Shown: positions 46,874 to 55,666 of the stretch, piece by piece | Position numbering within the stretch: position 1 is the first letter of the stretch | Layout of the letters: every line of letters begins with the position of its first letter | Assembly (NCBI RefSeq): GCF_001584335.1 | Contig: NZ_LSBB01000018.1 | Location: 310,001-374,000, forward strand | Reading direction: 5' to 3' | Source: Bacillus atrophaeus | GTDB lineage: Bacteria > Bacillota > Bacilli > Bacillales > Bacillaceae | Length of the DNA: 64,000 nucleotides | Notes under the pieces: model-generated | Seen by the model: only the letters and a program-made list of their open reading frames with translations | Databases searched by the model: none | Told to the model about the DNA's origin: nothing | Translations under genes and position numbers: made by a program

Positions 46874-47425
46874 ATGCCGTTTAAAAATTTAAAGACAGAG
46901 ATTTTGAACCATCAGGATATAGATCACATCGGAGGAGCGCCCGCTCTTACCCAGGAGGCCGGACACGAGATTACAATCTATGCCCATGTGTTGGAACGCC
47001 CTTATATAGAAGGGGGGCTTCCGCTTATTAAAACCGATATCAGCCGTATGACCAAGGAGACAGCAGCATCTCTTCCGGAGGAAATAAGGCAGCTGTCTAA
47101 AACCCTCCGAAGATAAAGGTGCAGGAAACCATAGAGGATGGGCAATTGCTTCCGTTTTGCGGCGGAATCCGCATGATTTTATACCAGAAGTCAGTCTTTA
47201 TGTGGAGGAAAAGAAACTTCTCATTGCCGCAGATGCATTGGTTAAGACTGATGGTGCTTTACACCGGCCTGTTGAAGAGGCCACATTAGATATGGATCAG
47301 CCTTTACTATCTTTGGGGGATTTTTAGACTATGACATAAGTTCGGTGGTTTGTTATCATGGCGGTGTTTTTCAAGGAAGCCCGCATCAGCGGGTAAAAGA
47401 GCTGCAAGGAAAAACAGAGATGTGA
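46874..47425 (+). pseudogene. Remnant of an MBL-fold metallo-hydrolase
   Basis: Plus-strand pieces of a metallo-beta-lactamase-fold protein. The metal motif is still readable (NHQDIDHIGGAPAL near 46910). A frameshift occurs around 47103-47115 (continuing as VQETIEDGQLLPFCGGIRMI). A deletion near 47177-47190 removes the expected HTPGHTPGH-type metal site. Next comes SLYVEEKKLLIAADALVKTD, a stop at about 47326-47328, and a last piece VVCYHGGVFQGSPHQRV in another frame. The N-terminal part before the metal motif is missing. Confidence 0.8.
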
Positions 47426-47443
47426 AAACATCTCTGTTGTTTT
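47408..47443. terminator. Bidirectional terminator
   Basis: AACAGAGATGT pairs with ACATCTCTGTT around a GAAA loop. T-rich sequence lies on both sides; on the minus strand it serves the AI-2E-family gene. Confidence 0.85.
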
Positions 47444-48536
47444 ATGAAGTGTGATCTGTATGTTTTTTTCTCAGCAGCACAAGTCTCCATATATGACTCA
47501 CGATCACCTTGGCGACAGCATACCCCGGTATCGCCAGCAGCATGCCGACAATGCCTGCAAAATTTCCGACGGCGAGCAAGAGAAAAATAATGGTCAGCGG
47601 ATGGATCGAAAGTTTTCGCCCCATCACCTGCGGGGAAATGATTTGGCTTTCGATTTGCTGGGCGATGACAACGACCACGATGACCAGTATGGCGGTTGTC
47701 GGCGAATCAAACAGACCGACGACAACGCCGGGAAACGTGCCGATCCACGGGCCGATAAACGGGATGACATTGGTCACCATGGCGACAACACCCAGCATTA
47801 GCGGGTAATCCAATCCGATGATAAAATAACCGATTGTCACAAGCACGCCGACACAGCAGCTGACGATAATCTGACCCTGTATGTAAGCGCTGAGCGTCTG
47901 ATCCATGTCTTCGAGAATCCGTTTTCCTTCTTTTTGCTGTTTTTTAGGGAGAAAATGCAACAGGTACCGGGGCGCTTTTTCGCCCTCTTTTAACATGTAA
48001 TACAGCACAAAAGGAATAATGACGATGGTAATGACCGCATTGGTCACAGCTCCTGCCATACTTTTTATGTTGTCTCCCAGCGAAGAGATGAAGCTGTTAG
48101 AGTAGTTTGTGACTTTATCTGTGATTTGATTAAGCGAACTTTGCTCTTGCAGGCGGGAAAACCACTTGTTGTGCTGTATGGTTTCAATCCAATCCCTTGC
48201 CTGATCAAGCAGTGTCGGGAAGTTGCTGACAAAGCTGTTGAACTGTTTCTGAATCTCAGGTCCTGCTGTATAAATGAAGAGGGTGAAGAGTCCGCCGGCG
48301 GTTAGATAGATCAGCAAGATCGCGATACCTTTTGGCAGTTTGGCTTTTGTATGCAGCAGTTTAACGAGCGGACGAAACAAATAGTAAAGCACACCCGACA
48401 GTATGATCGGCCCGAATAAGGTTTGGCAGAAAATAATGAAGGGACGGAACAAAAAGTCAATCAACGTTCCGATATAGATGATGAGAAACAACAAAAGAAT
48501 CCCATATCCGATTTTAAAATATTTACCGACAGGCAT
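47442..48536 (-). CDS. AI-2E family transporter (YueF-like)
   Basis: A 364-aa membrane protein of the AI-2E/PerM family (UPF0118) with about seven or eight helices. Recognisable parts are FGPIILSGVLYYLFRPLVK, the long periplasmic-side segment with WIETIQHNKW, the pair YIQGQIIVSC and TNVIPFIGPWIG, and IESQIISPQVMGRKLSIHP, all characteristic of the family. Such proteins export small solutes; many Bacillus members act as ion antiporters. The start is uncertain: ATG 48536 is given, with TTG at 48551 also in frame, and GGAGG lies too far upstream for either. It is not the B. subtilis neighbour here as I recall. Confidence 0.8.
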   Translation of the reverse strand: MPVGKYFKIGYGILLLFLIIYIGTLIDFLFRPFIIFCQTLFGPIILSGVLYYLFRPLVKLLHTKAKLPKGIAILLIYLTAGGLFTLFIYTAGPEIQKQFNSFVSNFPTLLDQARDWIETIQHNKWFSRLQEQSSLNQITDKVTNYSNSFISSLGDNIKSMAGAVTNAVITIVIIPFVLYYMLKEGEKAPRYLLHFLPKKQQKEGKRILEDMDQTLSAYIQGQIIVSCCVGVLVTIGYFIIGLDYPLMLGVVAMVTNVIPFIGPWIGTFPGVVVGLFDSPTTAILVIVVVVIAQQIESQIISPQVMGRKLSIHPLTIIFLLLAVGNFAGIVGMLLAIPGYAVAKVIVSHIWRLVLLRKKHTDHTS

Positions 48537-48615
48537 AGGCACACCACGCAATCAAAAGATTTGAAACATTCCTCCTGCGTTCCATTCCCATTCTGTGTGC
48601 CGTATAAACGTTTTA

Positions 48616-48822
48616 TCAGGAAAATAGCCCTTGATTTGTGACATAGTCATAAATAACATCCTCTATATGCGCATGCAGATCCTCATCAGGCTCTTCGTTT
48701 TGTCTTTCTTTCAAGGCGGCTTTCAAGCTCTGTTTTTCATACGGGCTTAACGGGTCCGTGGCGACATTCCGGCCATATTGGCGAAGCGCCTGTCCTAACA
48801 TTTTTTCCAGGAATTGATCCAT
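48616..48822 (-). CDS. yqzH: YqzH, small conserved protein
   Basis: A 68-aa acidic cytoplasmic protein (FLEKMLGQALRQYGRN near the start, DLHAHIEDVIYDYVTNQG near the end), matching YqzH as I recall it. The ATG follows AGGAG. It is divergent from dinB2 across a LexA-like box, and in B. subtilis the two are part of the DNA damage response. Function unknown. Confidence 0.8.
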   Translation of the reverse strand: MDQFLEKMLGQALRQYGRNVATDPLSPYEKQSLKAALKERQNEEPDEDLHAHIEDVIYDYVTNQGLFS

Positions 48823-48931
48823 CGTTTATTCTCCTATCTTTATTGTCGCTTTTATTCTACTAAATGTTTTGCCGCTCTCAAACCGTCAGATCATATTTTC
48901 TGGCAGGCAAGAATCATTTACCAGTATAAAC

Positions 48932-48945
48932 CGAACGTATTTTCG
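48932..48945. promoter_or_regulatory. LexA (SOS) box between yqzH and dinB2
   Basis: CGAACGTATTTTCG matches the Bacillus LexA consensus CGAAC-N4-GTTCG except for one base in the second half. A TATAAT begins at 48948, so LexA would cover the promoter. Confidence 0.65.
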
Positions 48946-48993
48946 CATATAATAGCAAGAGCGAACATAAGTTCTTTTTTAGAGGTGTATATG

Positions 48994-50229
48994 ATGAAAG
49001 AAAAAGTGATTTTTCTCGTTGATATGCAATCGTTTTATGCATCCGTGGAAAAAGCGGAGAACCCCCATTTGAAGAATCGGCCGGTTATTGTTTCCGGTGA
49101 TCCGAAGAGAAGGAGCGGGGTGGTGCTGGCTGCTTGCCCTCTTGCAAAGAAAAAGGGGGTCGCCAATGCTTCGCGGCTTTGGGAAGCCCAGGAAAAGTGT
49201 CCCGAGGCTGTGGTGCTTCGTCCCCGCATGCAGCGTTATATTGATGTGTCTTTGCAAATTACCGCGATTCTCGAGGAATACACAGATATGGTCGAGCCTT
49301 ATTCCATTGATGAGCAGTTTATGGACGTCACCGGCAGCCAGAAGCTGTTTGGACGGCCGGAGGATATAGCCAGAAGCATTCAAGACAGAGTGATGCGGGA
49401 GATGGGTGTTTATGCGCGGGTGGGTATCGGACCGAATAAAGCTCTCGCGAAAATCGCCTGTGACAACTTTGCAAAAAAGAATGCGAGCGGGATATTTTAT
49501 TTAACTGAAAACAATATGAAAACACATATGTGGCCTCTCCCTGTCGGCTGCTTGTTTGGCGTCGGAAGCCGGATGAAGCATCATTTACGCCGGATGGGGA
49601 TCAGCACCATCGGCGGGCTTGCGGCCTTTCCGGTGGAACTTTTAAAAAAGAAGTGGGGCATTAACGGACACGTGCTGTGGATGACCGCAAACGGCATTGA
49701 CTATTCGCCCGTGACGACTGCGTCTTTGGATGGTCAAAAAGCGATCGGACACGGAATGACGCTCCCGAAAGACTACGAACATTTTGACATGGAGATTAAG
49801 ATCGTGCTGCTGGAGCTATGTGAAGAGGTGTGCAGGCGAAGCAGAAGATCAGGGGTGATGGGGCAGACGGTGTCGGTGAGCTGCCGGGGCGCTGATTTTG
49901 ATATTCCGACGGGCTTTCACCGGCAAGTAAAGCTGTCTGAGCCGACCAACCGCACACAGGATGTGTACCGGGCGGTATGCAGATTGTTTCTTGCGTTTTG
50001 GGATGGGAAACCTGTGCGCCGCCTCGGCGTCAGTCTTTCTCAGCTCTCTTCTGATGACGTATGGCAGCTCAATTTGTTTCATGACTATGCGAAGAACATG
50101 AGCCTCGGCTACGTAATGGACGGCATTAAAAGCAGGTTCGGCGACACAGCGATTGTCAGAGCCTCATCGTTAACAGCCGCGGGCCAGGCGTTTGAACGCG
50201 CGGCTAAAATAGGAGGGCATTACAAATGA
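48994..50229 (+). CDS. dinB2: Y-family DNA polymerase (DinB2/PolY2)
   Basis: A 411-aa translesion polymerase of the UmuC-like Gram-positive group, distinct from dinB1 at 31.4 kb. Motifs are FLVDMQSFYASVEKA, the steric-gate and metal region YSIDEQFMDVTGS, and FGVGSRMKHHLRRMGI (HhH). The little-finger domain carries GHGMTLPKDY. A clamp-binding-like WQLNLF occurs near residue 362. Start 48994 is 6 bases from AGAGGTG. It overlaps yqjX by 4 bases (ATGA). A LexA-like box lies upstream. Former name yqjW. Confidence 0.93.
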   Translation: MKEKVIFLVDMQSFYASVEKAENPHLKNRPVIVSGDPKRRSGVVLAACPLAKKKGVANASRLWEAQEKCPEAVVLRPRMQRYIDVSLQITAILEEYTDMVEPYSIDEQFMDVTGSQKLFGRPEDIARSIQDRVMREMGVYARVGIGPNKALAKIACDNFAKKNASGIFYLTENNMKTHMWPLPVGCLFGVGSRMKHHLRRMGISTIGGLAAFPVELLKKKWGINGHVLWMTANGIDYSPVTTASLDGQKAIGHGMTLPKDYEHFDMEIKIVLLELCEEVCRRSRRSGVMGQTVSVSCRGADFDIPTGFHRQVKLSEPTNRTQDVYRAVCRLFLAFWDGKPVRRLGVSLSQLSSDDVWQLNLFHDYAKNMSLGYVMDGIKSRFGDTAIVRASSLTAAGQAFERAAKIGGHYK

Positions 50230-50570
50230 GCGATCATTTAAAAAGAGGCAACTTATTATGGGAAGGAAGCCGAATGTTTTTGCCGGAACATAAAGAAAGT
50301 CTGCTGGCGAGAAAACGCCATAAACAGAAGCTGAAGAAGCCGATCCTTGACCCTGATAAGCTGGAAGAGATGAATCAGACGGTCTGTGAGGCGATGGAAT
50401 ATGCGCGAGAGGTAATGGTCAGCTACTTCGAAGACGGAGCGCTTATCTATTACAGCGGGAAAATCTGCCGTTATGAGGAACCGCAAAATATGCTATGGAT
50501 AAAGGGAGCCGCTGATCAGCCGCATAGATTAAAGCTTGAGCATGTGCTCGATATTTCTCTATCTGTTTGA
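50226..50570 (+). CDS. yqjX: YolD-like protein YqjX
   Basis: A 114-aa YolD-family protein. Genes of this family sit next to Y-family polymerases in Bacillus and have been proposed to take the place of UmuD. Family features are the N-terminal RGNLLWEGSRMFLPEH and the C-terminal SGKICRYEEPQNMLWIKG. The ATGA overlap with dinB2 means coupled translation, which supports a shared role in mutagenic repair. No catalytic serine-lysine pair of UmuD type is seen. Confidence 0.88.
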   Translation: MSDHLKRGNLLWEGSRMFLPEHKESLLARKRHKQKLKKPILDPDKLEEMNQTVCEAMEYAREVMVSYFEDGALIYYSGKICRYEEPQNMLWIKGAADQPHRLKLEHVLDISLSV

Positions 50571-50641
50571 GCTGAAAAAAGAGCCAGGCAACGGATCATT
50601 CTGCGGGCTTGATCCATAAGAACAGCATGAAAATAAAAGGA

Positions 50642-50677
50642 AAATCAGCCGCAGACAGCCGTTTGGGCTGATTTTTT
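50642..50677 (+). terminator. Terminator after dinB2-yqjX
   Basis: AAATCAGCC pairs with GGCTGATTT and a T-run follows. Confidence 0.85.
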
Positions 50678-50752
50678 TGGATTTTTTCTATCCGCACACG
50701 TGTACATAGTTCCTTTGGCTGTCTGAAAACGTATAGTAACGGAAAGAATCCA

Positions 50753-50781
50753 TTTACAATTGCACTCAGGCAAAATATAAT
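50753..50781 (+). promoter_or_regulatory. Sigma-A promoter of yqjY
   Basis: TTTACA and TATAAT are separated by 17 bases, about 60 bases before yqjY. Confidence 0.6.
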
Positions 50782-50841
50782 TTTTATATTGCATAAGAGA
50801 ATGACATTCGTTTTTGCCAGACGGAGGGAGATCAAATCGAA

Positions 50842-51312
50842 ATGGATATACGGACAATCACGTCTTCAGATTATGAAATGGTTACGTCTGTAATAAATGA
50901 ATGGTGGGGCGGAAGACAGCTGAAAGAGAAGCTGCCCAGATTATTTTTTGAACATTTTCAGGACACAAGTTTTATCACGTATGAAAACGGAGCGATGACC
51001 GGATTTTTAATCGGGTTTCAATCACAGTCAGATCCGAAAACCGCATACATCCATTTCTCAGGTGTCCATCCAGATTTCAGAAAAATGCAAATTGGAAAAC
51101 AATTATACGAGGTTTTTATTGAAACGGTCAAAAAGAGAGGCTGCACCCAAGTAAAGTGCGTGACATCGCCTGTAAACAAAGTATCCGTCGCTTACCACGC
51201 CAGATTGGGCTTTGCAATTGAGAAAGGCGATAAAACAGTGAACGGCATCTCAGTTTTTGCGGACTACAACGGGCCCGGCCAAGACCGGGTGCTGTTTGTA
51301 AAACAGATTTAG
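50842..51312 (+). CDS. yqjY: GNAT family acetyltransferase YqjY
   Basis: A 156-aa GCN5-related N-acetyltransferase. The acetyl-CoA site is in the segment [20 protein letters not shown], where the usual R/Q-x-x-G-x-G/A is R-K-M-Q-I-G-K. The closing segment AYHARLGF is typical. Start 50842 follows GGAGGGAG. It begins a likely yqjY-yqjZ-yqkA unit with short spacings. Substrate unknown. Confidence 0.82.
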   Translation: MDIRTITSSDYEMVTSVINEWWGGRQLKEKLPRLFFEHFQDTSFITYENGAMTGFLIGFQSQSDPKTAYIHFSGVHPDFRKMQIGKQLYEVFIETVKKRGCTQVKCVTSPVNKVSVAYHARLGFAIEKGDKTVNGISVFADYNGPGQDRVLFVKQI

Positions 51313-51324
51313 GAGGGAGAATCT

Positions 51325-51609
51325 ATGAATTTTCTATCTCAAACACCTACACCGCCTTACTATGCCGTGATTTTTACTTCGATAAAACGAGAATACGATA
51401 TCGACTATGAGAAAACAGCAGAACATATGATGTTACTTGCGGAGAACCAGCCAGGTTTTTTAGGCGTGGAGAGCGTTCGGGAGAATAACGGAAACGGGAT
51501 TACGGTTTCCTATTGGGATAGTCTGGAGGCGATCCAAAACTGGAAAATCCATACCGAGCATCAATCGGCAAAAGCGTTTGGTGGTATGAAGCGTACGCGG
51601 TACGTGTGA
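51325..51609 (+). CDS. yqjZ: Antibiotic biosynthesis monooxygenase-domain protein YqjZ
   Basis: A 94-aa ABM-domain protein (dimeric alpha-beta barrel). Typical pieces are YYAVIFTSIK, LAENQPGFLGVESVR and VSYWDSLEAIQNWK, the last being the hallmark WxxxxAxxxW-like segment. Start 51325 follows AGGAGGGAG. The family includes small monooxygenases and haem-degrading enzymes; no specific activity is clear. It lies 12 bases after yqjY. Confidence 0.82.
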   Translation: MNFLSQTPTPPYYAVIFTSIKREYDIDYEKTAEHMMLLAENQPGFLGVESVRENNGNGITVSYWDSLEAIQNWKIHTEHQSAKAFGGMKRTRYV

Positions 51610-51655
51610 CAAAAGTGGAAACGCAGCGCTTATTTCAACCGAAGGAGACAAAAAA

Positions 51656-52615
51656 TTGATTGAATATCTTTGGCACAGCCATGAACCAATTGCACAGGAG
51701 ATCGCGGCGCTTCAGCAGGAGGCTTATCGAAAAGAAGCGGAGCTGATCGGTTTTTTCGGCATTCCCGCATTGAAAGAGAAAGCAATCGATATCATCAAAT
51801 CACAAGAGCGGTTTGCCGGCTATAAAGAACGAGAGAGGCTCCTCGGCGTGATTTCCTATGAAAAGAATGCCGGCGAGCTGACCATTTGCAGGCTGGCGGT
51901 ACATCCGGACGGCTTCAGAACAGGAATCGGACAAGCCTTGACGAAATTTGTGATCGCAGAAAATGAAGACGCCGAAAAAATAGAAGTCACAACCGCTGAA
52001 AACAATACCCCGGCGATATCGCTGTATACAAAAGCGGGATTTACAAAGGCGGCAAGGATCAAAGCAGCAGAGGGGATTTTTCTGTCTGTCTTTCATTTAT
52101 ATCCGAAAAGGAAAGTAGAGGTCGTTCCATACCGAGAAGAGTGGAAGCGCATGTTCGCAAAGGAAAAGATACAGCTTGAGCGTATCCTTGGTCCTGAAAT
52201 CATTGCAATCAGCCACATCGGAAGCACGTCCATCCCCGGAATGAGCGCAAAGCCGGTGATAGATATACTGATAGAGGTAAAAGATATTGAGGCGATAAAT
52301 CAATATAACTTGCAAATGGAGGCGCTTGGCTATGAAGCGAAAGGGGAAAACGGCCTGAAAGGAAGGTGTTTTTTTCGAAAAGGCGGGAACAAGCGCACAC
52401 ACCACGTTCATATTTATGAAAATGGAAATAGGGAGATCGTGAGGCATACGTTATTCAGGGACTACCTCATCGCCCATCCTGAAAAGGCGGCTGAATACGC
52501 AACGCTAAAAAAACAGCTGGCTGCAAGATATCCGGATGACATCAAACAATATATAGAAGGGAAAAATGAGTGGATCAAGGATACAGAAGAAAAAGCGAAC
52601 CGCTGGAAAAACTAA
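51656..52615 (+). CDS. yqkA: YqkA: GNAT acetyltransferase fused to a GrpB (UPF0157) domain
   Basis: A 319-aa two-domain protein. Residues 1-145 form a GNAT domain (LTICRLAVHPDGFRTGIGQAL, then NTPAISLYTKAGF). Residues 150-315 form a GrpB/UPF0157 nucleotidyltransferase-like domain with VEVVPYREEWKRMFAKEK, IGSTSIPGMSAKPVID and HHVHIYENGN. In the second domain GS-x(8)-KPVID-I is the nucleotidyltransferase-type core. The start is TTG at 51656 after GAAGGAG. The fusion suggests one substrate for both domains, but none is known. Confidence 0.85.
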   Translation: MIEYLWHSHEPIAQEIAALQQEAYRKEAELIGFFGIPALKEKAIDIIKSQERFAGYKERERLLGVISYEKNAGELTICRLAVHPDGFRTGIGQALTKFVIAENEDAEKIEVTTAENNTPAISLYTKAGFTKAARIKAAEGIFLSVFHLYPKRKVEVVPYREEWKRMFAKEKIQLERILGPEIIAISHIGSTSIPGMSAKPVIDILIEVKDIEAINQYNLQMEALGYEAKGENGLKGRCFFRKGGNKRTHHVHIYENGNREIVRHTLFRDYLIAHPEKAAEYATLKKQLAARYPDDIKQYIEGKNEWIKDTEEKANRWKN

Positions 52616-52692
52616 GCCGGAGGCGCAAACAATGCAGACAGCCGTATTGTGTGCTACAATAGCGAAAATAACAAAAACGGGGGATCAATCTG

Positions 52693-53016
52693 ATGCAAAT
52701 TTATTTGACAGATACGGCAAAACAAACGCTGCAGCAAGCGATGGTTGCCAACCCGGGCAAAAAAGCACAGCTCCGTTTTGATGCTGAAGGCTGCGGCTGC
52801 GCAGTCAGCGGCGTGCCTACAATATGGCTTTCGGAACAGTTGACAGGCGAATGTGAACAGCTCGAAACAAATGGAGTCCCATTGTATATTCAATCATCGC
52901 AAAAAGTGTTTTTTGACGATCAAATGACGATAGATTACAATGAAAAAGCCAATACGCTGGCGCTGAAAAGCCCGGCGCAAATGCTAAGCCCAAGAATGAG
53001 CATATTAGTAAAGTAG
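52693..53016 (+). CDS. yqkB: HesB/IscA-like protein YqkB
   Basis: A 107-aa A-type Fe-S carrier-like protein (Fe-S biosynthesis domain). It keeps a Cys pair in EGCGCAVSG but lacks the C-terminal CGCG of true IscA/SufA, so cluster transfer is doubtful. Start 52693 follows GGGGGATC. It is followed after 14 bases by yqkC. Members of this YqkB subgroup are uncharacterised. Confidence 0.82.
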   Translation: MQIYLTDTAKQTLQQAMVANPGKKAQLRFDAEGCGCAVSGVPTIWLSEQLTGECEQLETNGVPLYIQSSQKVFFDDQMTIDYNEKANTLALKSPAQMLSPRMSILVK

Positions 53017-53030
53017 GGAGACAGCAAAAC

Positions 53031-53270
53031 GTGGATCAAAAGCTGAAATCAATTAAACAAACAGCTCAGCATAAAACGTGGGTATCCTTCCTGAATAAAA
53101 ATCACCCGTACAGCCTGCTGCATTGGTCGATCGGAGGAGCAGAATCCATCCAAAAAGATGTATGGCTTCTGCAGGACGAGATGACTTTTGACACACAGGA
53201 GTTCACAACGATTGATCTTGCCATCAACTGGATTGGCGAGAACATGGACGGAATTACAGACGTTTTATAA
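53031..53270 (+). CDS. yqkC: YqkC, small conserved protein
   Basis: A 79-aa cytoplasmic protein without motifs that I recognise ([20 protein letters not shown], then [13 protein letters not shown]). The GTG at 53031 follows AGGGAGA. It is likely co-transcribed with yqkB, and the name follows that gene order. A strong terminator comes directly after. Confidence 0.75.
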   Translation: MDQKLKSIKQTAQHKTWVSFLNKNHPYSLLHWSIGGAESIQKDVWLLQDEMTFDTQEFTTIDLAINWIGENMDGITDVL

Positions 53271-53274
53271 TGAG

Positions 53275-53311
53275 AAAGCGAAAGAACTGCAGTGTTCTTT
53301 CGCTTTTTTTT
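53275..53311. terminator. Terminator yqkC / yqkD
   Basis: AAAGCGAAAGAAC pairs perfectly with GTTCTTTCGCTTT, then a T-run. It lies between convergent genes and may serve both. Confidence 0.93.
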
Positions 53312-53315
53312 AATA

Positions 53316-54227
53316 TTATGGTTTAGCAACACGGTCCAAAAACGTTTTCACGGCATTGCGGTAACTTTCACGGTTTTTCGTATAAGACATGGCATGCTCT
53401 CCGGCTTCCGCGATATATAACGATTTCGGTCCGTTTTTCTTTTCATAAAGAAGCTCGCTCGCTTCAACGGGGATATAATCATCGTCTTTACTGTGAATAA
53501 ACAGCACCGGCTGAGGTATGCGTCCAATGACTGAGAGCGGTGACACATCGCGTGTGCGGTAGCCGTCTCTCCACCGTAAAAACAGGTTAGCGAGGGGAAG
53601 AATCGGCCGCGCCGGCAGCCGGTACTCCATTTTCAGCCTATAGGCCAGCTGTTCATCAAAGCTTGCGAACGGACAATCGGCGATATAAAAATCAGCGCCA
53701 TCGTCAGGATGGGCGCCCGCATACAAAAGCGCGGTGACTGCTCCCATGGATTCCCCGTGAATTCCGACCAATCCCCGCTGGCCGACCCTTTCTCTCAGCC
53801 AGGAAACCACCTCTTTCAAATCATCCTTTTCGTAATAACCATAGCTCGTCGTTTTGCCGCCGCTCTGGCCGTGCCGGCGGTGATCATAAACCAGGACATT
53901 CCATCCTAAATCAAGAAACAAGTGCATGTATTTAAGTGAATTAAACAAATTCATTGTTACACCGTGGCAGATGATCATCGTATTTTGTGTATCGTGGGGT
54001 GCGATATAGTAGCCTTTCAGATCATACCCATAGGAAGACGGGATGACAAAAGCCGTTTTCTCCATGCGGTCAAACGCTTCAAAAACGTCATGCCCGTCCT
54101 CCGTCTCTCTTTTAATAATCTCTTCATCTGTTTTTTTCTTCATGAACATGATGATATTTGTAAAGCATATGCCGATAGCTGCGATAATTCCAACTGCGGC
54201 TCCGATGGCGGTCAGCCACTTTTTCAT
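53316..54227 (-). CDS. yqkD: Membrane-anchored alpha/beta hydrolase YqkD
   Basis: A 303-aa alpha/beta hydrolase with an N-terminal membrane anchor (residues 4-27), so the enzyme domain is probably outside the cell. The nucleophile elbow is GIHGESMGA, the acid is in FIHSKDDDYIP and the His in AGEHAMSY. An oxyanion segment ICHGVTMN precedes. The start at 54227 follows GGAGCGGAC; the frame stays open upstream. Substrate is unknown. Confidence 0.85.
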   Translation of the reverse strand: MKKWLTAIGAAVGIIAAIGICFTNIIMFMKKKTDEEIIKRETEDGHDVFEAFDRMEKTAFVIPSSYGYDLKGYYIAPHDTQNTMIICHGVTMNLFNSLKYMHLFLDLGWNVLVYDHRRHGQSGGKTTSYGYYEKDDLKEVVSWLRERVGQRGLVGIHGESMGAVTALLYAGAHPDDGADFYIADCPFASFDEQLAYRLKMEYRLPARPILPLANLFLRWRDGYRTRDVSPLSVIGRIPQPVLFIHSKDDDYIPVEASELLYEKKNGPKSLYIAEAGEHAMSYTKNRESYRNAVKTFLDRVAKP

Positions 54228-54421
54228 GTGTCCGCTCCTTTCCAAGACAACAGCATTATATCTTAAATAGTATGACAAATGATCAAAAAATCCTTTAAAA
54301 GAAGCGATTTTCATTCGCCAGCATCCATTTTTAACACCGGAAAAACATCATAAACGTCACACTTGTTCACTCTCCATCCCGCATGATAAACTGACACCAC
54401 AAAGAAAATGGGGGAGCAAGG

Positions 54422-54649
54422 ATGAAAAAACAAAAATCAGCAGAAAAACACCGCTTACAAGACGATCTTCAATCCGATATCAAAGCAAAACTTCAACAAA
54501 TGAAAAGTGAGCTGAAGGCAGAGAATGAGAAGAAGCAAGAAAGAGAAAAAGCGGAGCAGATCAGAAAAAGAAAAGAAATTGAAAAGAATAAAAGCTTTGA
54601 AGAGCTGCTGAATGAAAGCAATCTCGACTGGCATCAGTATAAAAAATAA
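54422..54649 (+). CDS. yqkE: YqkE, Lys/Glu-rich helical protein (DUF3886)
   Basis: A 75-aa highly charged, helix-forming protein (about half Lys, Glu, Gln and Arg) with a conserved tail SFEELLNESNLDWHQYKK, the mark of DUF3886. It looks like a short coiled coil. Start 54422 follows GGGGGAGC. It has a shared terminator with the converging yqkF. Function unknown. Confidence 0.8.
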   Translation: MKKQKSAEKHRLQDDLQSDIKAKLQQMKSELKAENEKKQEREKAEQIRKRKEIEKNKSFEELLNESNLDWHQYKK

Positions 54650-54680
54650 ACCGGCACCGAGTTTCAGGTGCCGGTTTTAT
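54648..54680. terminator. Bidirectional terminator yqkE / yqkF
   Basis: AAACCGGCACC pairs with GGTGCCGGTTT, with T/A-rich flanks on both sides. Confidence 0.9.
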
Positions 54681-54684
54681 TTGT

Positions 54685-55605
54685 TTATGAGCGATGAGCT
54701 TCGTAAATATCCCGTTTCGTATGGAATTGGAGCGCTTTGATTTCTTGTCCGCTCAAACTCCGGGCGCCTGCAGCCTCGATGTTTTCCTTCAGCTGTTCGA
54801 TCTTGCTTGCTCCCGCGATAACCGATGTGACAGCGGGCTGCGCCAACAAGTATTGCAGCGACAGTTCTGTCATGCTGAGATCAGGAGCGATGTCGGAGAC
54901 AGACTTTCGAACGTGTGCCAATTCATCATAAGAATAAGATAAATAACCGTTTTGCTTTACGCGGTCTCCAGCTTTTTCAAGCGGTTTTTCGGTCAGCAGC
55001 CCTTTGGCAAGCGGCCCTCTTGCGACCACGCTGATTTGATGTTCTTCTAAAAGAGACAGCCACTCCTCAGGACGTCTGTCCAATAAGCTGAATTGCATCA
55101 TAATGCTGGTGATGTTTGACTTTCGTACATATTCTTTAATCACGTTGGGCCGAATGGATGAAATCCCGTAATAGCGGATGACGCCTTCTTGCTTTAGCTC
55201 TTCAAACGCTTCGATTGTCTCATCTATATTGTCTTCCATCGTGCCGCCGTGAAGCTGATACAAGTCGATATAGTCAGTTTTCAGCCGCGCTAAGCTCTTT
55301 TTCACGGCTTCTTTTATGTAGGCTTTTGAAGGGTCCCAATACCAGCCTTCTTTTCCCTCTTCCCAGCGGTTCCCCGCTTTTGTTGCCAAAATAATATCAT
55401 GGCGCCTGTTTTGAATCGCTTCACCGACGATTTCTTCATTACGGCCGAAATCATAAAGGTCAGCGGTGTCCAGATAATTAATGCCAAGCTCGATTGCTTC
55501 ATCGAGGAGGGACAATGCTTTGTTTTTCTCCGTTCCGAGTGACATGCAGCCGAGCCCGACTTCGCTTACTGCCAAATCAGAAGCGCCTAGTTTCCGTTTC
55601 TTCAT
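54685..55605 (-). CDS. yqkF: Aldo/keto reductase YqkF
   Basis: A 306-aa NADPH-dependent aldo-keto reductase (TIM barrel). The catalytic tetrad is visible: Asp and Tyr in NYLDTADLYDFG, Lys in ILATKAG and His in LYQLHGG. Cofactor segment VIAGASKIEQLKENIEA lies near the C-terminus. The ATG follows AAAGGAAG. Substrate unknown; general aldehyde detoxification is the family guess. Confidence 0.9.
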   Translation of the reverse strand: MKKRKLGASDLAVSEVGLGCMSLGTEKNKALSLLDEAIELGINYLDTADLYDFGRNEEIVGEAIQNRRHDIILATKAGNRWEEGKEGWYWDPSKAYIKEAVKKSLARLKTDYIDLYQLHGGTMEDNIDETIEAFEELKQEGVIRYYGISSIRPNVIKEYVRKSNITSIMMQFSLLDRRPEEWLSLLEEHQISVVARGPLAKGLLTEKPLEKAGDRVKQNGYLSYSYDELAHVRKSVSDIAPDLSMTELSLQYLLAQPAVTSVIAGASKIEQLKENIEAAGARSLSGQEIKALQFHTKRDIYEAHRS

Positions 55606-55666
55606 GGTTCCACTTCCTTTTCGTCTTTTTAATGACCGTAATATAAAGGAGCGGAGTTTTCAACTT

